A stretch of DNA of 64,000 nt from Psychrobacter vallis (GTDB lineage Bacteria > Pseudomonadota > Gammaproteobacteria > Pseudomonadales > Moraxellaceae): NCBI RefSeq assembly GCF_904846715.1, contig NZ_CAJHBU010000005.1, positions 99,994 through 163,993 on the forward strand. The letters are read 5' to 3'. Of the stretch, positions 49,597 to 62,320 are shown piece by piece. A model generated the notes under the pieces. It worked only from the letters and a program-made list of their open reading frames with translations, searched no databases and was not told where the DNA came from. The position numbers and the translations under genes were made by a program. Each line of letters opens with the position of its first letter. The stretch's first letter is position 1.

Positions 49597-50124
49597 CTAA
49601 AACTCAACCATACCAGCACGTAATTGTTCGATTAATTCCAAAAGCTGCTGACGCCATTCACGTATGGTTTCCTCATCTGGCAACCACTGATTTGATAAAG
49701 TGACGACGTTAACAATAAGATCAGGGGCGTCCACCATGTCACTACTTGGTCGATTCTCTATGATAGTATCTGGTAGTACCGCATACAAACAGCGCTGATA
49801 AGCACGTTCTATATTGGCAACGAAACCTTGTTGTTGTAACTGCTGCAATCGCTGAACCTCAGGTGACACTTGGGTACGCTCACCCAATGCTTGCTCAATA
49901 TCTAACAACGTTGGCGCATTCATGTTCAAACTATAGAAATGACCAAGCTCTTGTATGAATGCCAAAAAGCCACCGTATAGATGAAAGATAGCGGTCTCAC
50001 AATGCGCTTGATATAGCTGTTTATCATTGGTACTTCCCGCAGCTTGACAAGATAGACGACAGAAATACAGTTTTTGATTGGTTCGATCTGCTTGATATTT
50101 GGCAACGCGCGTTTTACCTGCCAT
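49597..50124 (-). CDS. Uncharacterised helical cytosolic protein (DUF6586-like)
   Basis: A 175-residue protein, mostly helical, beginning KYQADRTNQKLYFCRLSCQA and ending in EETIREWRQQLLELIEQLR. The pattern (early Tyr/Phe-rich helix, a middle helix with YGGFLAFIQELGHFY, a late helix with WRQ) resembles a gammaproteobacterial family I remember as DUF6586. The number needs checking. AAGGA precedes the ATG. It lies convergent to ponA with no clear terminator between. Confidence 0.6.
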   Translation of the reverse strand: MAGKTRVAKYQADRTNQKLYFCRLSCQAAGSTNDKQLYQAHCETAIFHLYGGFLAFIQELGHFYSLNMNAPTLLDIEQALGERTQVSPEVQRLQQLQQQGFVANIERAYQRCLYAVLPDTIIENRPSSDMVDAPDLIVNVVTLSNQWLPDEETIREWRQQLLELIEQLRAGMVEF

Positions 50125-50200
50125 TTGCTACTCATCCTTATATTGAACATATATGTTATTCAGTGAAATCATGATAACTTATCACATCAATTTTTTGGTG

Positions 50201-50274
50201 TATAGTCGATACCAAATAAAATGGATACACGACACTATGATGCAAGACTCTTTTTTTATATTGACCTGACTATA
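50201..50274. repeat. 74-bp element with TATAGTC / GACTATA ends
   Basis: Bounded by inverted 7-bp ends TATAGTC (50201-50207) and GACTATA (50268-50274). Its left 28 bp align without gaps with the end of the 108-bp repeat (28208), with about seven differences. Its right part (GACTCTTTTTTTATATTGAC) matches 8039-8057 of the GACTGGGA element. It thus links the two families. Confidence 0.65.
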
Positions 50275-50349
50275 CTATTAACCAACTTACTTTTCATAGA
50301 AAAATATAGTCAATAGCCTGACAAGACAATCTCAATGTTAGACAAACAT

Positions 50350-50379
50350 AAAAAAGCCTGCAGACATCTGCAGGCTTTT
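50350..50379 (-). terminator. Intrinsic terminator of the rpoBC operon
   Basis: Minus-strand stem AAAAGCCTGCAG / CTGCAGGCTTTT with a 4-base loop, followed by T-run, 28 bp after the rpoC stop. It is the strongest terminator in the window. Confidence 0.93.
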
Positions 50380-50406
50380 CAATTTTACGAATACTAACTG
50401 AGTTAA

Positions 50407-53400
50407 TTAAGACTGGCTGTCTTGATTCAACTCTTGGGCAAAGGCTTCATCAAAACTTGCAAAGTCCTTGCTGTCAGTGCTTGCCGTCATATCAAACGCT
50501 GCATTGCGATCTTTGTCTTGTAGCTTCTGATCTGCTTTTTCTTTACGAGCCTTGTGATAAGCAAGACCAGTACCTGCAGGAATCAAGCGACCAACTACTA
50601 CGTTTTCTTTCAGACCACGTAACTCATCCACTTTGCCAGTAACGGCAGCCGCAGTTAGTACACGGGTCGTTTCTTGGAAAGACGCTGCTGAGATAAAGCT
50701 TTCTGTTGCTAGACTTGCTTTGGTGATACCTAGCAACTGACGCTCAAACTGTACTGGGAACTTATCTTCCGCTTCTAGTTTGGCATTCAATGCTTTGATA
50801 TCAGCATACTCAACCTGATCACCTTTGAAGTGATTTGAGTCGCCACCGTCGGTAATTTCAACTTTACGCAACATCTGACGAATAATAACTTCGATGTGCT
50901 TGTCGTTGATTTTTACGCCCTGCAAACGATAAACGTCCTGTACTTCATTGACGATATAATCAGCAAGCGCTGTCTGTCCTTTCAAACGCAAGATATCATG
51001 TGGGTTCTGTGGACCATCAGCGATCACTTCACCACGTGCTACCGTCTCGTTTTCAAAGACGTTGATTTGACGCCATTTCGGGATCAGCTCTTCATGCACT
51101 TCACCATCTTCATTGGTAATAATGAAACGGTTTTTACCTTTGGTCTCTTTACCGAAGCTCACCACACCTGTCATTTCTGCCATGATGGCATGATCTTTCG
51201 GACGACGTGCTTCGAACAAGTCAGCAACACGTGGTAGACCACCGGTAATATCTTTGGTACCAGAAGACGCTTGTGGTACACGGCCTAGAATCGAACCTGC
51301 TGCTACTTTTTCACCATCGCTTACACGAATGATGGTTTCAGCTGGTAAGAAGTAAACCACTTCTTTGCCTTCGTCTGTGTTCAAGATGATCGCAGGACGC
51401 AAGTCTTTTGCTGAGCTTGAACGGTCACGCGTGGCTAGAATCTCAAATGAGCTCATACCAGTCGCATCATCAACCTTCACAGTAGCAGTCATACCATCAG
51501 TGATGTCACTAAAGCGTGCTGTACCCGCGAATTCTGTGATAATAGGATGCGTGTGCGGATCCCATTTGGCGATAGTCTGGCCACCTTCAACCTGCTCTTC
51601 GTCTTTCACCAATACGCTTGAACCGTACGGTACTTTATAGCGCTCACGCTCACGACCAAGCTCATCGGTCAACGCAATTTCGGCTGAACGCGATACAATA
51701 ACTAAATGACCGTCAGTATGCTGAACAGTTTTCATGTTTTCGAAATGCGCTTGACCGGCATTACGTACAGAGATACTGTTGTCTACAGAGGCTGAGCTAG
51801 CTGCCCCGCCCACGTGGAACGTACGCATGGTTAACTGAGTACCTGGCTCACCAATAGACTGGGCTGCCATAACACCCACTGACTCACCGATGTTCACTTT
51901 ATGACCACGAGCAAGGTCACGACCATAACACTGTGAACAAACGCCATGCTCAACATCACAAGTAATAACTGAGCGTACCCAGATATCATCAATCGCATTG
52001 CTGTCAAGCACGTTTACCCAATGCTCATCGATCAATGTACCAGCTGGAATCAATACTTTATCAGCATCATCGTTATAATTGACATCACGTGCAGTCACAC
52101 GACCAAGAACTAGCTCACCTAGCTTTTCAATGATCTCACCACCTTGGATATGCGGTTTCATGAGCAAGCCTTGCTCAGTACCACAGTCATCAGTGGTGAT
52201 AACCAAATCTTGTGCCACATCGACCAAACGACGAGTCAGATAACCTGAGTTAGCCGTTTTTAGTGCTGTATCCGCTAGACCTTTACGTGCACCATGCGTT
52301 GAGATAAAGTACTGTAATACCGTCAAACCTTCACGGAAGTTGGCTTTGATCGGTGTCTCAATGATTGAACCATCTGGTTTCGCCATCAGACCACGCATAC
52401 CAGCCAACTGACGAATCTGTGCCGCACTACCACGAGCACCAGAGTCTGACATGATGAAGATAGAGTTGAATGATTTCTGCTCTTCCTCAACGCCTTTGGC
52501 GTTCATGATTTTATCAGTAGCCAAGTTATCCATCATCGCTTTAGCGACTTTGTCATTGGTACGTGACCAGATATCAACCACTTTGTTATAACGCTCACCA
52601 GCCGTCACAAAACCTTGTTCGAATTGATCTTCGATCTCGCGGACTTCACCTTCTGCCACTTCGATGATCTGCTTTTTACTTGGCGGAATGACCATGTCAT
52701 CGATACCGATAGACACGCCAGACAGCGTCGCTTGAGCAAAACCAAGATACATCAATTGGTCAGCAAACATAACGCTTTCTTTAACGCCCACTTTACGGTA
52801 GCAAGAGTTGATCAGACGTGAGATGTTTTTCTTCGTCATCTCTTGGTTACACTCATCAAACGCCATACCTTTAGGCATGATGTTCCAGATAAGTAGGCGA
52901 CCAGCAACGGTTTCCTTCATGCTGACTTCTTTGGTTTCGTTACCATCTTCATCGATATGCGTTTCTGTGGCACGCACTTTAATCTTAGCATTTACATGCA
53001 AATCATTTGAGCCAATCGCCCGCAATGCTTCATTAACGGTGGCAAAAATCATGCCCTCGCCTTTGGCATTGATTGATGAGCGGCTAATGTAGTACAAGCC
53101 CAATACCACATCCTGTGAGGGGACGATGATTGGTTCACCGTTCGCAGGTGATAAGATGTTGTTGGTAGACATCATTAGCGCACGTGACTCTAGCTGTGCC
53201 TCTAACGTCAATGGCACGTGAACGGCCATTTGGTCGCCATCAAAGTCGGCGTTAAACGCTGTACAAACGAGCGGATGCAACTGGATTGCTTTACCTTCGA
53301 TCAATACTGGCTCAAATGCTTGTAAACCCAAACGGTGAAGGGTTGGTGCACGGTTAAGAAGCACTGGATGCTCACGGATAACCATGGCCAGCATGTCCCA

Positions 53401-54630
53401 AACTTGTGGCTCTTCACGCTCTACCATTTTTTTGGCAGCTTTAATCGTCGTCGCCAAACCATGAGACAATAGTTTGTTATAAGTAAATGGCTTGAACAAT
53501 TCTAATGCCATTTTCTTAGGTAAACCACACTGATGTAGACGTAGTGTTGGGCCTACAACGATAACCGAACGGCCAGAGTAATCGACACGTTTACCAAGTA
53601 AGTTTTGACGGAAACGACCCTGCTTACCTTTGATCATATCAGCCAGAGATTTCAATGGACGCTTATTACTGCCCGTAATCGCACGACCACGGCGACCGTT
53701 ATCTAGCAACGCATCTACTGATTCTTGCAACATACGCTTTTCGTTACGTACGATGATGTCAGGGGCACTCAACTCAAGGAGACGCTTTAGACGATTGTTA
53801 CGGTTAATCACACGGCGATAAAGATCGTTTAGATCTGAAGTCGCAAAACGACCACCTTCTAGTGGTACTAGCGGACGTAAATCTGGTGGTAGTACTGGTA
53901 AGATGTTCATTACCATCCACTCAGGCTTGTTATTAGAATCACGGAAGGCTTCTAATAATTTAAGACGCTTAGACATCTTTTTAAGCTTGGTTTCAGAACC
54001 AGTTTGCGGAATCGCTTCACGCAGCTCATCAACTTCAAGATCGATATCGATGTCTTTTAATAAGTCTTGAACGGCCTCAGCACCCATCTTGGCAGTGAAT
54101 TCATCGCCAAACTCTTCAAGGGCTTTGTAGTAATCTTCATCATCAAGCAACTGATACTTTTCTAAGCTGGTTAAGCCTGGCTCAGTTACAATGTAGCTTT
54201 CAAAATATAGAACGCGTTCGATATCACGTAGCGTCATATCTAGCAATAGACCGATGCGGCTTGGTAATGATTTTAAGAACCAAATATGTGCCACTGGACT
54301 GGCTAGATCAATATGACCCATACGATCGCGACGAACTTTAGCAGTGGTGACTTCTACACCACATTTTTCACAGATAACGCCTTGGAATTTACGGCGCTTA
54401 TATTTACCACATAGACATTCAAAATCTTTTACTGGGCCAAAAATTTTGGCACAAAAAAGACCATCACGCTCAGGCTTGAACGTGCGATAGTTGATGGTTT
54501 CAGGCTTTTTTACTTCACCATGTGACCATGACTTGATGACGTCAGGTGAGGCTAAAGTAATTTGAATGCTATCAAACTCTTGATTACCGTTGCCGGTAGG
54601 GCTTTGCATGATATCGAGTAAATCTTTCAA
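50407..54630 (-). CDS. rpoC: RNA polymerase subunit beta-prime
   Basis: The 1407-residue largest RNA polymerase subunit. The N-terminal zinc site uses C72, C74, C87 and C90 ([17 protein letters not shown]). The catalytic magnesium motif is NADFDGDQM with D462, D464 and D466. The second zinc site is in [19 protein letters not shown]. Length equals E. coli RpoC (1407). It follows rpoB by 151 bp in the same operon. Confidence 0.99.
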   Translation of the reverse strand: MKDLLDIMQSPTGNGNQEFDSIQITLASPDVIKSWSHGEVKKPETINYRTFKPERDGLFCAKIFGPVKDFECLCGKYKRRKFQGVICEKCGVEVTTAKVRRDRMGHIDLASPVAHIWFLKSLPSRIGLLLDMTLRDIERVLYFESYIVTEPGLTSLEKYQLLDDEDYYKALEEFGDEFTAKMGAEAVQDLLKDIDIDLEVDELREAIPQTGSETKLKKMSKRLKLLEAFRDSNNKPEWMVMNILPVLPPDLRPLVPLEGGRFATSDLNDLYRRVINRNNRLKRLLELSAPDIIVRNEKRMLQESVDALLDNGRRGRAITGSNKRPLKSLADMIKGKQGRFRQNLLGKRVDYSGRSVIVVGPTLRLHQCGLPKKMALELFKPFTYNKLLSHGLATTIKAAKKMVEREEPQVWDMLAMVIREHPVLLNRAPTLHRLGLQAFEPVLIEGKAIQLHPLVCTAFNADFDGDQMAVHVPLTLEAQLESRALMMSTNNILSPANGEPIIVPSQDVVLGLYYISRSSINAKGEGMIFATVNEALRAIGSNDLHVNAKIKVRATETHIDEDGNETKEVSMKETVAGRLLIWNIMPKGMAFDECNQEMTKKNISRLINSCYRKVGVKESVMFADQLMYLGFAQATLSGVSIGIDDMVIPPSKKQIIEVAEGEVREIEDQFEQGFVTAGERYNKVVDIWSRTNDKVAKAMMDNLATDKIMNAKGVEEEQKSFNSIFIMSDSGARGSAAQIRQLAGMRGLMAKPDGSIIETPIKANFREGLTVLQYFISTHGARKGLADTALKTANSGYLTRRLVDVAQDLVITTDDCGTEQGLLMKPHIQGGEIIEKLGELVLGRVTARDVNYNDDADKVLIPAGTLIDEHWVNVLDSNAIDDIWVRSVITCDVEHGVCSQCYGRDLARGHKVNIGESVGVMAAQSIGEPGTQLTMRTFHVGGAASSASVDNSISVRNAGQAHFENMKTVQHTDGHLVIVSRSAEIALTDELGRERERYKVPYGSSVLVKDEEQVEGGQTIAKWDPHTHPIITEFAGTARFSDITDGMTATVKVDDATGMSSFEILATRDRSSSAKDLRPAIILNTDEGKEVVYFLPAETIIRVSDGEKVAAGSILGRVPQASSGTKDITGGLPRVADLFEARRPKDHAIMAEMTGVVSFGKETKGKNRFIITNEDGEVHEELIPKWRQINVFENETVARGEVIADGPQNPHDILRLKGQTALADYIVNEVQDVYRLQGVKINDKHIEVIIRQMLRKVEITDGGDSNHFKGDQVEYADIKALNAKLEAEDKFPVQFERQLLGITKASLATESFISAASFQETTRVLTAAAVTGKVDELRGLKENVVVGRLIPAGTGLAYHKARKEKADQKLQDKDRNAAFDMTASTDSKDFASFDEAFAQELNQDSQS

Positions 54631-54781
54631 GTTGCTTCTCCGTTATCTTTATAATCATCTGACAGCGCACTATTGACGCGGATAAGATGAATGAAGGCAA
54701 TGAATAGGGTTGAGACAAATCACTAAAAGCAGCAGCAATAAAGCAGACTGCCTTTAGTGGACAACTAAGTTAAACAACGAA

Positions 54782-57700
54782 TTAGTTGCTTTGTTTTAAC
54801 TCAATATTAATACCCAGTGATTTGATTTCTTTGGTCAGTACGTTGAATGACTCAGGCATGCCTGGGTCCATATACTGCTCACCATCAACGATGTTTTTGT
54901 ACATACGGGTACGGCCTTCAACATCATCCGACTTCACAGTCAGCATCTCTTGCAGCGTATAAGTCGCGCCGTAAGCTTCTAGTGCCCATACTTCCATCTC
55001 ACCGAAACGCTGACCACCAAACTGAGCTTTACCGCCCAATGGTTGCTGCGTGACCAGTGAGTAAGAGCCCGTAGAACGCGCATGCATCTTGTCATCAACC
55101 AAATGGTTAAGTTTGAGCATATACATGTAGCCAACGGTGACTTGGCGGTCAAATTTCTGACCAGTACGACCATCATACAATGTCTGCTGACCATCACGTG
55201 CCATACCAGCAAGCTCTAGTAAGTCTTTGACTTGGCTTTCTTTCGCACCATCAAACACTGCCGTACCCATTGGTACACCGCCACGTAAATTATCTGATAA
55301 CGCCATGATGTCATCATCACTCAAGCTATCAAGATCGACTTGTTCGCCGCCTACTTTGTTATAGATTTTGTCTAAGAAATCACGCAACTCTTTGATCGCT
55401 GCTTGAGATTTGAGCATACCATCAATCTTCTCGCCCAAGCCTTTCGCGGCCATTCCTAAATGCGTCTCTAGAACCTGACCGATGTTCATACGTGATGGTA
55501 CACCAAGCGGGTTCAATACAATATCAACGGTATTGCCATGCTCATCATACGGCATATCTTCAACTGGCATAATGCGCGATACCACACCCTTGTTACCATG
55601 ACGACCAGCCATCTTATCACCAGGCTGAATACGACGCTTAACCGCTAGATATACCTTAACGATTTTTTGTACGCCATGTTGTAAGTCATCACCTGCCGTT
55701 AACTTGCGTTTTTTCTCAGCAAACTTCACATCGATGTCTTTTTGCTTATCAACCAAATAATCAGCGATTTGCGTGAGACGCTCCGAGATTTCTTCTTCTA
55801 CTGGCTGGATATCCAGCAAAGTCTCAAGGCTCATATCTTTCATATCAGCCAATGCCATAACCGTACCAGCTTTTAGACCAGAACCACCACTGACTTTTTG
55901 GCCATCTAACAGCGTACCAATACGGCCACGGGCTGCATCTTCAAAGATACGTAACTCTTCTTTTAAATCTTTACGGTAGCTGTCAAGTTGTGATTTTTCA
56001 ATCGCTCTTGCACGAGCGTCTTTTTCAACGCCATCGCGAGTGAAGACCTGTACATCAATAACGGTACCTTTACTAGAAGTCGGTACACGTAGTGATGTGT
56101 CTTTCACATCAGCCGCTTTTTCACCAAAAATAGCCCGTAGCAGTTTCTCTTCTGGCGTCAGTTGCGTCTCACCTTTTGGCGTGACTTTACCAACTAGAAT
56201 ATCACCAGCGTCAACTTCAGCACCGATATAAACGATACCAGCTTCATCAAGACTTGATAGTGCTGCTTCGCCAACGTTTGGAATATCAGCAGTAATCTCT
56301 TCTGTACCGAGCTTGGTATCACGTGCCACACAAGTCAGTTCTTGAATATGAATCGTGGTGAAACGATCTTCTTTAACCACTTTTTCAGACAGCAAGATTG
56401 AATCTTCGAAGTTGTAACCATTCCATGGCATAAATGCAATGCGAATGTTCTGACCTAGTGCTAGCTCACCAAGATCTGTTGATGGACCATCAGCCAAGAT
56501 ATCACCCAAAGCGATCTCGTCACCTTGGTTAACAATGATACGTTGGTTGATACAAGTATTTTGGTTCGAGCGTGTGTATTTGATTAAGTTATAGATATCG
56601 ATACCCGCTTCACCAGCAGTCATCTCGTCTTCGTTGACACGAACCACGATACGCGATGCGTCAACATCTTCAATCACACCGCCACGCTTAGCGATCACAC
56701 AAACACCAGAGTCACGAGCAACGTGACGCTCCATACCAGTACCTACTAACGGCTTATCAGCACGTAACGTAGGAACAGCCTGACGCTGCATGTTCGAGCC
56801 CATCAAGGCACGGTTAGCATCATCATGCTCTAGGAATGGAATTAGGCCTGCTGCGACCGATACTACCTGACTTGGCGACACATCCATATGCGTCACTTTT
56901 TCTGGCGGCATACGAACGAATTCACCATAGCTACGCACACTAACCATTTCATCAGACAACGCGCCTTCTGCGGTTACTGGTGAATCAGCCTGTGCAATGA
57001 CCGTACCAACTTCTTCAATTGCTGATAGATACTCAATAACGTCTGTTACTTTACCATCAACCACACGGCGATAAGGTGTCTCTAAGAAACCAAAGCTGTT
57101 GGTTTTAGCAAAGGTCGCTAATGAGTTGATCAGACCAATGTTTGGACCTTCCGGAGTTTCAATCGGGCAAACACGACCATAATGGGTATCATGTACGTCA
57201 CGTACTTCAAAGCCTGCACGTTCACGAGTCAGACCACCGGGTCCTAATGCTGATACACGGCGTTTATGCGTCACTTCAGATAATGGATTATTCTGATCCA
57301 TAAACTGTGACAACTGGCTTGAACCAAAGAATTCTTTAACCGCAGCCGCTACTGGCTTTGAGTTAATCAAATCTTGTGGTGACAAGTTATCTGATTCTGC
57401 TGAGCTTAAACGCTCTTTCACCGCACGCTCAACACGTACTAGACCAACACGGAATTGGTTTTCTGCCATCTCGCCCACTGAACGAATACGGCGGTTACCT
57501 AGATGGTCAATATCATCAACATCGCCGCGACCGTTACGAATCTCAATCAGCTCTTTTAGAACGTTGACGATATCATCGTTGGTCAATACACTGCGTTCGC
57601 GTTGAATGTCAGGATCATCGGTATTGTCAAACTCAAGACCCAAACGACGGTTGAATTTCATACGACCAACATTTGATAAATCATAACGGTCTGCATTAAA

Positions 57701-58900
57701 GAACATGCTTTCAAATAATTTTTCAGCAGTCTCAACCGTTGGTGGCTCACCTGGACGCATGACTTTATAGATTTCGATCAGTGCTTCTTCGCGGCTTGAC
57801 GTGCTATCGGCACGTAGCGTATCAGCAATATAACTGCCTTGGTCGATATCGTTAGTAAATAGAATACTAAATTCTTTGATAGACTCACTGGCTTCAAACG
57901 CACTGAGCTTGACCAATAATTCATGGTCAATTGGTGTATTGGCTTTAGCGATGATTTCATCGTTAACAACGATATCTTCCGCTAAGATACGCTCGTACAA
58001 ATACTCATCAGGTACTGAAATCTTCGTCATACCCGCTTCTTCAAGCTGACGAATACGGCGTGCATTAATACGCTTGCCTTGTTCAACAATCACTTCACCT
58101 TCAGGCGACAAGATATCAAACTGAGCCATCTCACCACGTAAGCGATCAGCAACCAGATCAATTTCAAACTGCTCTTCGCCTTTATAGACGGCTACTTTGT
58201 CAAAGAAAAGATCTAAGATTTCAGAAGTAGTAAGGCCTAGTGCACGTAAGATGATAGAAGCAAGTAGCTTACGACGACGGTCAATACGAGCAAAAACTAA
58301 ATCTTTTGCATCAAATTCAAAGTCTAACCAAGAACCACGGTAAGGAATGATACGGGCGTTATAAAGCACTTTACCACTTGAATGCGACTTACCTTTATCA
58401 TGGTCAAAGAACACACCAGGCGAACGATGTAACTGAGATACGATAACACGCTCAGTACCGTTGATAATAAAAGTACCGTTAGCTGTCATCAAAGGCATCT
58501 CGCCCATGTAAACGCTTTGCTCACGAATATCTTTGATCGCCGCTTTGCTATCTTTATCTTTGCTGTCTTTGTCTTTGATGATCAAACGGATTTTGACACG
58601 CATAGGCGCAGCAAACGTTGAACCACGTAAGATACACTCACGCTCATCAAATTCTGGCGTACCTAAATAGTACTCAACAAATTGTAACTCAGCATTACCA
58701 GAGTGACTCTCAATTGGGAAAATAGAGGAATACGCAGCTTGCAAACCAGTATTCTCACGAGCTTTTGGCTTTTTATGCTCTTGCAAAAATTGCTCGTAAG
58801 AATCTACTTGGATAGACAGTAAATAGGGAATGTCCATCACAGTGGGCAATTCAGCAAAACTTTTGCGAATACGCTTTTTTTCAGTATAAGAATATGCCAT
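54782..58900 (-). CDS. rpoB: RNA polymerase subunit beta
   Basis: A 1372-residue core RNA polymerase subunit. The rifampicin-site segment reads [20 protein letters not shown] then [10 protein letters not shown], with the Asp, His and Ser positions altered in common resistant mutants (E. coli D516, H526, S531) unchanged, so no classical resistance change is present. The C-terminal clamp ([20 protein letters not shown]) is intact. It is separated from rplL by 738 bp containing at least one terminator-like hairpin. Confidence 0.99.
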   Translation of the reverse strand: MAYSYTEKKRIRKSFAELPTVMDIPYLLSIQVDSYEQFLQEHKKPKARENTGLQAAYSSIFPIESHSGNAELQFVEYYLGTPEFDERECILRGSTFAAPMRVKIRLIIKDKDSKDKDSKAAIKDIREQSVYMGEMPLMTANGTFIINGTERVIVSQLHRSPGVFFDHDKGKSHSSGKVLYNARIIPYRGSWLDFEFDAKDLVFARIDRRRKLLASIILRALGLTTSEILDLFFDKVAVYKGEEQFEIDLVADRLRGEMAQFDILSPEGEVIVEQGKRINARRIRQLEEAGMTKISVPDEYLYERILAEDIVVNDEIIAKANTPIDHELLVKLSAFEASESIKEFSILFTNDIDQGSYIADTLRADSTSSREEALIEIYKVMRPGEPPTVETAEKLFESMFFNADRYDLSNVGRMKFNRRLGLEFDNTDDPDIQRERSVLTNDDIVNVLKELIEIRNGRGDVDDIDHLGNRRIRSVGEMAENQFRVGLVRVERAVKERLSSAESDNLSPQDLINSKPVAAAVKEFFGSSQLSQFMDQNNPLSEVTHKRRVSALGPGGLTRERAGFEVRDVHDTHYGRVCPIETPEGPNIGLINSLATFAKTNSFGFLETPYRRVVDGKVTDVIEYLSAIEEVGTVIAQADSPVTAEGALSDEMVSVRSYGEFVRMPPEKVTHMDVSPSQVVSVAAGLIPFLEHDDANRALMGSNMQRQAVPTLRADKPLVGTGMERHVARDSGVCVIAKRGGVIEDVDASRIVVRVNEDEMTAGEAGIDIYNLIKYTRSNQNTCINQRIIVNQGDEIALGDILADGPSTDLGELALGQNIRIAFMPWNGYNFEDSILLSEKVVKEDRFTTIHIQELTCVARDTKLGTEEITADIPNVGEAALSSLDEAGIVYIGAEVDAGDILVGKVTPKGETQLTPEEKLLRAIFGEKAADVKDTSLRVPTSSKGTVIDVQVFTRDGVEKDARARAIEKSQLDSYRKDLKEELRIFEDAARGRIGTLLDGQKVSGGSGLKAGTVMALADMKDMSLETLLDIQPVEEEISERLTQIADYLVDKQKDIDVKFAEKKRKLTAGDDLQHGVQKIVKVYLAVKRRIQPGDKMAGRHGNKGVVSRIMPVEDMPYDEHGNTVDIVLNPLGVPSRMNIGQVLETHLGMAAKGLGEKIDGMLKSQAAIKELRDFLDKIYNKVGGEQVDLDSLSDDDIMALSDNLRGGVPMGTAVFDGAKESQVKDLLELAGMARDGQQTLYDGRTGQKFDRQVTVGYMYMLKLNHLVDDKMHARSTGSYSLVTQQPLGGKAQFGGQRFGEMEVWALEAYGATYTLQEMLTVKSDDVEGRTRMYKNIVDGEQYMDPGMPESFNVLTKEIKSLGINIELKQSN

Positions 58901-59422
58901 CGAGAGTCCTTACAGTAAACGTGGAAACAAATTAAAAGCGCGGCCAGTATGCATAAATACAATGCAAACGTAGCGACGTAAACGATAATATAAAACGGGT
59001 GTTCGTGTTCAGCTCATATCTTTTTATCAATTACTACTTTACTAAACAGTGTCCATTTAGCACACTGCCTTTAATCTTATAATCGGTACCTAAGTCACTC
59101 TATATGACCACCCATACCAAAAAATTCAATATCATACAATTTATTGCCGTTACGGCATAACTCACAAATAACTTTACGGAAAAATAATTTCTACTGGGGT
59201 TTTTCCACGCTATCTGTCATCAAGCCCCATTTTGCATTTAGACAGTTCGCCATTAAAACTCATATTATCGCTGACATATACCGTCTACAAGACTACATAC
59301 TGACAGCAAACCATGCTAAATGGATAACCTAAGATCAGCAGCTTTTCAGAATTAATAATAGGGGTAACTATAACTTTTAGAATCAGTATAAACTATAGTG
59401 TTAATGGGAAAGCATGCAGACA

Positions 59423-59455
59423 CAAAAAAATGCCAAACATCTACAGACGTTTAGC
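59423..59455 (-). terminator. Weak second terminator-like hairpin between rplL and rpoB
   Basis: Minus-strand AAACGTCT / AGATGTTT can pair around a very small loop, followed by GGCA and seven T. The tight loop makes it doubtful. Confidence 0.35.
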
Positions 59456-59584
59456 TCATATTAACTGATTTTAAAAACTGGCATGTGTGCTTGCATGTAT
59501 ATCGTCTGTCCTTTTGATGGGTATCCACCGTGTTGTTGCATACGTATGTTGGCAGACACAAAAGGTCAAGCTACGAATTATACT

Positions 59585-59623
59585 AAAAAAAAGCTGGCAA
59601 TGCAAGGCATTACCAGCTTTTTT
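59585..59623 (-). terminator. Terminator/attenuator immediately after rplL
   Basis: Minus-strand stem AAGCTGGTAATG / CATTGCCAGCTT (one G-U pair) with a 5-base loop and eight T, starting about 16 bp past the rplL stop. Its position between ribosomal-protein and polymerase genes marks it as the attenuator that lowers rpoBC transcription. Confidence 0.88.
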
Positions 59624-59638
59624 CGTACAGTGTTTAAA

Positions 59639-60010
59639 CTATTTTAGTTCAACAGTTGCACCAGCTTCTTCAAGTTTCTTTTTCAACTCTTCAGCTTCAG
59701 CTTTGTTAACGCCTTCTTTGATTGGAGCTGGAGCGCTTTCAACCAAATCTTTCGCTTCTTTCAGGCCAAGACCAGTTGCTTCACGTACGGCTTTAATTAC
59801 GCCAACTTTCTTCTCGCCAAAGCTGGCAAGAACTACGTCAAACTCGTCTTTTTCTTCAGCAGCAGCAGCAGCAGGACCAGCAGCAGCAGGTGCAGCAGCA
59901 ACAGCAGCTGTTACGCCGAATTTTTCTTCCATAGCGCTGATTAATTCAACGATATCCATTACTGACATTTCAGCGATTGCGTTTAACACATCATCTTTAG
60001 ATAGTGCCAT
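59639..60010 (-). CDS. rplL: Ribosomal protein bL12 (L7/L12)
   Basis: A 123-residue stalk protein of the large ribosomal subunit, present in several copies and needed for factor binding. The N-terminal dimer domain ([20 protein letters not shown]) is joined by an Ala-rich hinge ([17 protein letters not shown]) to the C-terminal domain with [20 protein letters not shown]. Length is typical. The start lies 126 bp past rplJ in the same operon. Confidence 0.98.
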
Positions 60011-60136
60011 GAGAACTCTCCGTTTTCTGATAAAAATTAATTGATTTTAAAATCGCTTTGATTGCTTGCCAATTTTTAAAATAGGCATGACAATTAGGTG
60101 CAAATAGCGATGTAAAATTTACGTTAAAACAAGCAA

Positions 60137-60664
60137 TTAAGCAGCTTCTTTTGCGTCTTTGATTGCTGCAACAGTGCGAACGAACTTGCCAGGAACTGCG
60201 TTCATAGTCTGGACAAGCTTGGTCACTGGTGCGTTCATAGTAGCCATCAAGATAGAGAGTGCTTCGTCGCGAGTTGGTAGCTTCGATACGCGCTCTAGCT
60301 CTTCTGGACCATAAACAACACCACCAACTGATACCAATTTGGTCTCTAAAGCTTTGTTATCTTTGCTAAAGTCGAAAACGACTCGAGCCGCAGATCCCAA
60401 ATCTTCCATAGAGAAAGCCAAAAGTAATGGACCAGTCATACGGTCTGACATGCTCTCAAACTTAGTGCCTTCAAAAGCGCGTTTTGCTAGGGTATTTTTT
60501 ACCACTTTCAAAATCACGCCTTTCTCACGGGCTTGTTCGCGCAGCTTAGTAAGCTTTGCAACACCAATACCATGATATTCGGCAGCTACTGCTGAGTAAG
60601 CATTAGCAGCAACTTCAGACACTTCAGCCACAACTTGTTGTTTTTGCTCTAGCGTTAATGCCAT
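60137..60664 (-). CDS. rplJ: Ribosomal protein uL10
   Basis: A 175-residue protein that anchors the L12 stalk dimers to 23S rRNA. It opens MALTLEQKQQVVAEVSEVAA, has the RNA-binding KLREQAREKGVILKVVKNTL stretch, and ends in the helix that binds L12. In gammaproteobacteria L10-L12 represses its own mRNA through the leader upstream; the 435-bp gap before rplJ is long enough for that. AGGAG precedes the ATG. Confidence 0.97.
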   Translation of the reverse strand: MALTLEQKQQVVAEVSEVAANAYSAVAAEYHGIGVAKLTKLREQAREKGVILKVVKNTLAKRAFEGTKFESMSDRMTGPLLLAFSMEDLGSAARVVFDFSKDNKALETKLVSVGGVVYGPEELERVSKLPTRDEALSILMATMNAPVTKLVQTMNAVPGKFVRTVAAIKDAKEAA

Positions 60665-61099
60665 AAGTTGACTCCTTTAATCTTATCAATCAGCGCAGTA
60701 TTTCAATGCTCAAAAACCTAAGTTTTCAATTATGAGACATCTGGCTTGGACTGACTTGATACGACACGTTAGTCATAAATCATATAAAAATAAAATTTAC
60801 TCATAACGACTGATTACGGCACCGTTATCAGAATGACATCAAGTGATAGAATAAACTATCGGCTCTTATCAACAACTGGGTGGGTCACCGTCTGCGTAGG
60901 ACAACTAAGATTTTCATCTGTCATCGATTAACAAAACCAGCTTATTGTTATAAAAAACCATTTAACAATCGTTGTTTATACCGTTAAACCAGTTTCTACC
61001 TACGGTCTTAGACAGCATAGCGTTTGCTACGCTGACCTAATTCTTTAAAATATTGTTGTCGCCTTTATTTAAAATCGTCAAATAAAGGCACATATTTAA
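60665..61099. other. rplA-rplJ intergenic region, probable L10-binding leader
   Basis: No gene is visible in 435 bp between co-directional ribosomal genes. By analogy with E. coli it should carry the rplJL promoter and the L10(L12) autoregulatory leader. I can see GGTGGGTCACC-type pairing near 60878-60892 on the minus strand but cannot fold it reliably. Confidence 0.45.
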
Positions 61100-61801
61100 C
61101 TATTTTGCTGTGCGATATGGAACTGGATCAATACTTAGACCAGGACCCATCGTGCTAGACAAGGTGATTTTCTTGATGAAAGTACCTTTAGAAGTAGCAG
61201 GTTTAGCACGTTTTAGATCTATAATTAGTGCTTCAGCATTTTGGATTACTTGCTCAGCAGTAAAACCAATTTGACCGATAGTCGTGTGGATAATACCTGC
61301 TTTGTCTACACGATACTGTGCCTGACCAGCTTTAGCGTTAGTAACCGCTTCAGCAACGTTAGGTGTAACCGTACCGACTTTAGGGTTAGGCATTAGACCA
61401 CGTGGACCTAGGATAGTACCTAGTTGACCAACAACACGCATTGCATCAGGAGCAGCAATAACGATATCAAAGTCCATGTTACCGGCTTTGATTGATTCTG
61501 CTAGGTCTTCGAAACCAACGATATCTGCACCAGCTTCTTTGGCGGCTTCAGCAGCAGCACCTTGAGCAAATACAGCAACGCGTTTAGTCTTACCAGTACC
61601 AGCAGGTAGGTTGGTAGCACCCCGAACGACTTGATCAGATTTACGTGGGTCTACGCCCAAGTTTACTGCGATGTCGATAGACTCTTTAAACTTAAGAGGA
61701 GGCAAATCATTTAGAATTTGTACTGCTTCTTCGATAGTGTATTGTTTTTCGTGCTCAATACGGCTATTGATTTCTTTTTGACGTTTGGTTAGCTTAGACA
61801 T
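61100..61801 (-). CDS. rplA: Ribosomal protein uL1
   Basis: A 233-residue L1-stalk protein, also the translational repressor of the rplK-rplA mRNA. It carries [20 protein letters not shown] in the first domain, [15 protein letters not shown] in the second, and the late [18 protein letters not shown]. Its ATG overlaps the rplK stop by one base, so the two are translationally coupled. Confidence 0.98.
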   Translation of the reverse strand: MSKLTKRQKEINSRIEHEKQYTIEEAVQILNDLPPLKFKESIDIAVNLGVDPRKSDQVVRGATNLPAGTGKTKRVAVFAQGAAAEAAKEAGADIVGFEDLAESIKAGNMDFDIVIAAPDAMRVVGQLGTILGPRGLMPNPKVGTVTPNVAEAVTNAKAGQAQYRVDKAGIIHTTIGQIGFTAEQVIQNAEALIIDLKRAKPATSKGTFIKKITLSSTMGPGLSIDPVPYRTAK

Positions 61802-62232
61802 TATACACCCTCCACGGTAATACCCATTGAACGTGCAGTACCAGCGATGGTACGAACAGCAGCATCAAGATCAGCAGCAGTTAAATCTGCATCTTTGGTC
61901 TTAACGATGTCTTCTAGTTGTGCACGGTCAACTTTACCGACTTTAGCGGTATTTGGTGTACCAGAACCTTTAGCAATACCAGCAGCTTTACGTAGCAAAT
62001 ACGCAGCTGGTGGTGATTTCATGATGAAGGTAAAAGACTTATCGCTATATACAGTGATCTCAGTAGGAATCGGTAGACCCGGCTCTTGGTTTGAGGTCGC
62101 AGCGTTAAATTCTTTACAGAACGCCATGATGTTCACGCCTTTTTGACCCAATGCTGGACCAATTGGTGGTGAAGGATTTGCTTTGCCTGCAGGCACTTGC
62201 AGTTTGATGTAACCATCAATCTTCTTAGCCAT
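61801..62232 (-). CDS. rplK: Ribosomal protein uL11
   Basis: A 143-residue protein of the GTPase-associated centre, needed for RelA activation. It has the N-terminal [20 protein letters not shown] stretch, and the C-terminal RNA-binding domain ends [11 protein letters not shown]. Length is typical. It lies 88 bp past nusG, and an L1 target site is expected in that gap. Confidence 0.98.
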   Translation of the reverse strand: MAKKIDGYIKLQVPAGKANPSPPIGPALGQKGVNIMAFCKEFNAATSNQEPGLPIPTEITVYSDKSFTFIMKSPPAAYLLRKAAGIAKGSGTPNTAKVGKVDRAQLEDIVKTKDADLTAADLDAAVRTIAGTARSMGITVEGV

Positions 62233-62320
62233 GATTCTCTCCTAAATGGGTAATAGCGCCAAATCAGTATTAAATATAATATTGATTAACAGCTCCCCGG
62301 TTGATGAATTTGTTACTGGT

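Larger units (their letters stand above)
58901..59638. other. Long rplL-rpoB intergenic region, probable attenuator and leader
   Basis: These 738 bp between co-directional genes hold no supported gene. A strong terminator follows rplL at once (59585-59623) and a weaker hairpin is at 59423-59455. The length suggests that rpoBC is expressed by read-through plus an internal promoter, and that rpoB has a long leader. E. coli also has an attenuator here but a shorter gap. Confidence 0.6.

Noticed and set aside
57180..57330. Possible rifampicin-resistance change in rpoB
   Set aside because: The Asp, His and Ser positions most often altered in resistant strains are unchanged.
59144..59332. A 62-codon rightward open frame between rpoB and rplL
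   Set aside because: It lies on the opposite strand of an operon leader, lacks a ribosome site and resembles no family.
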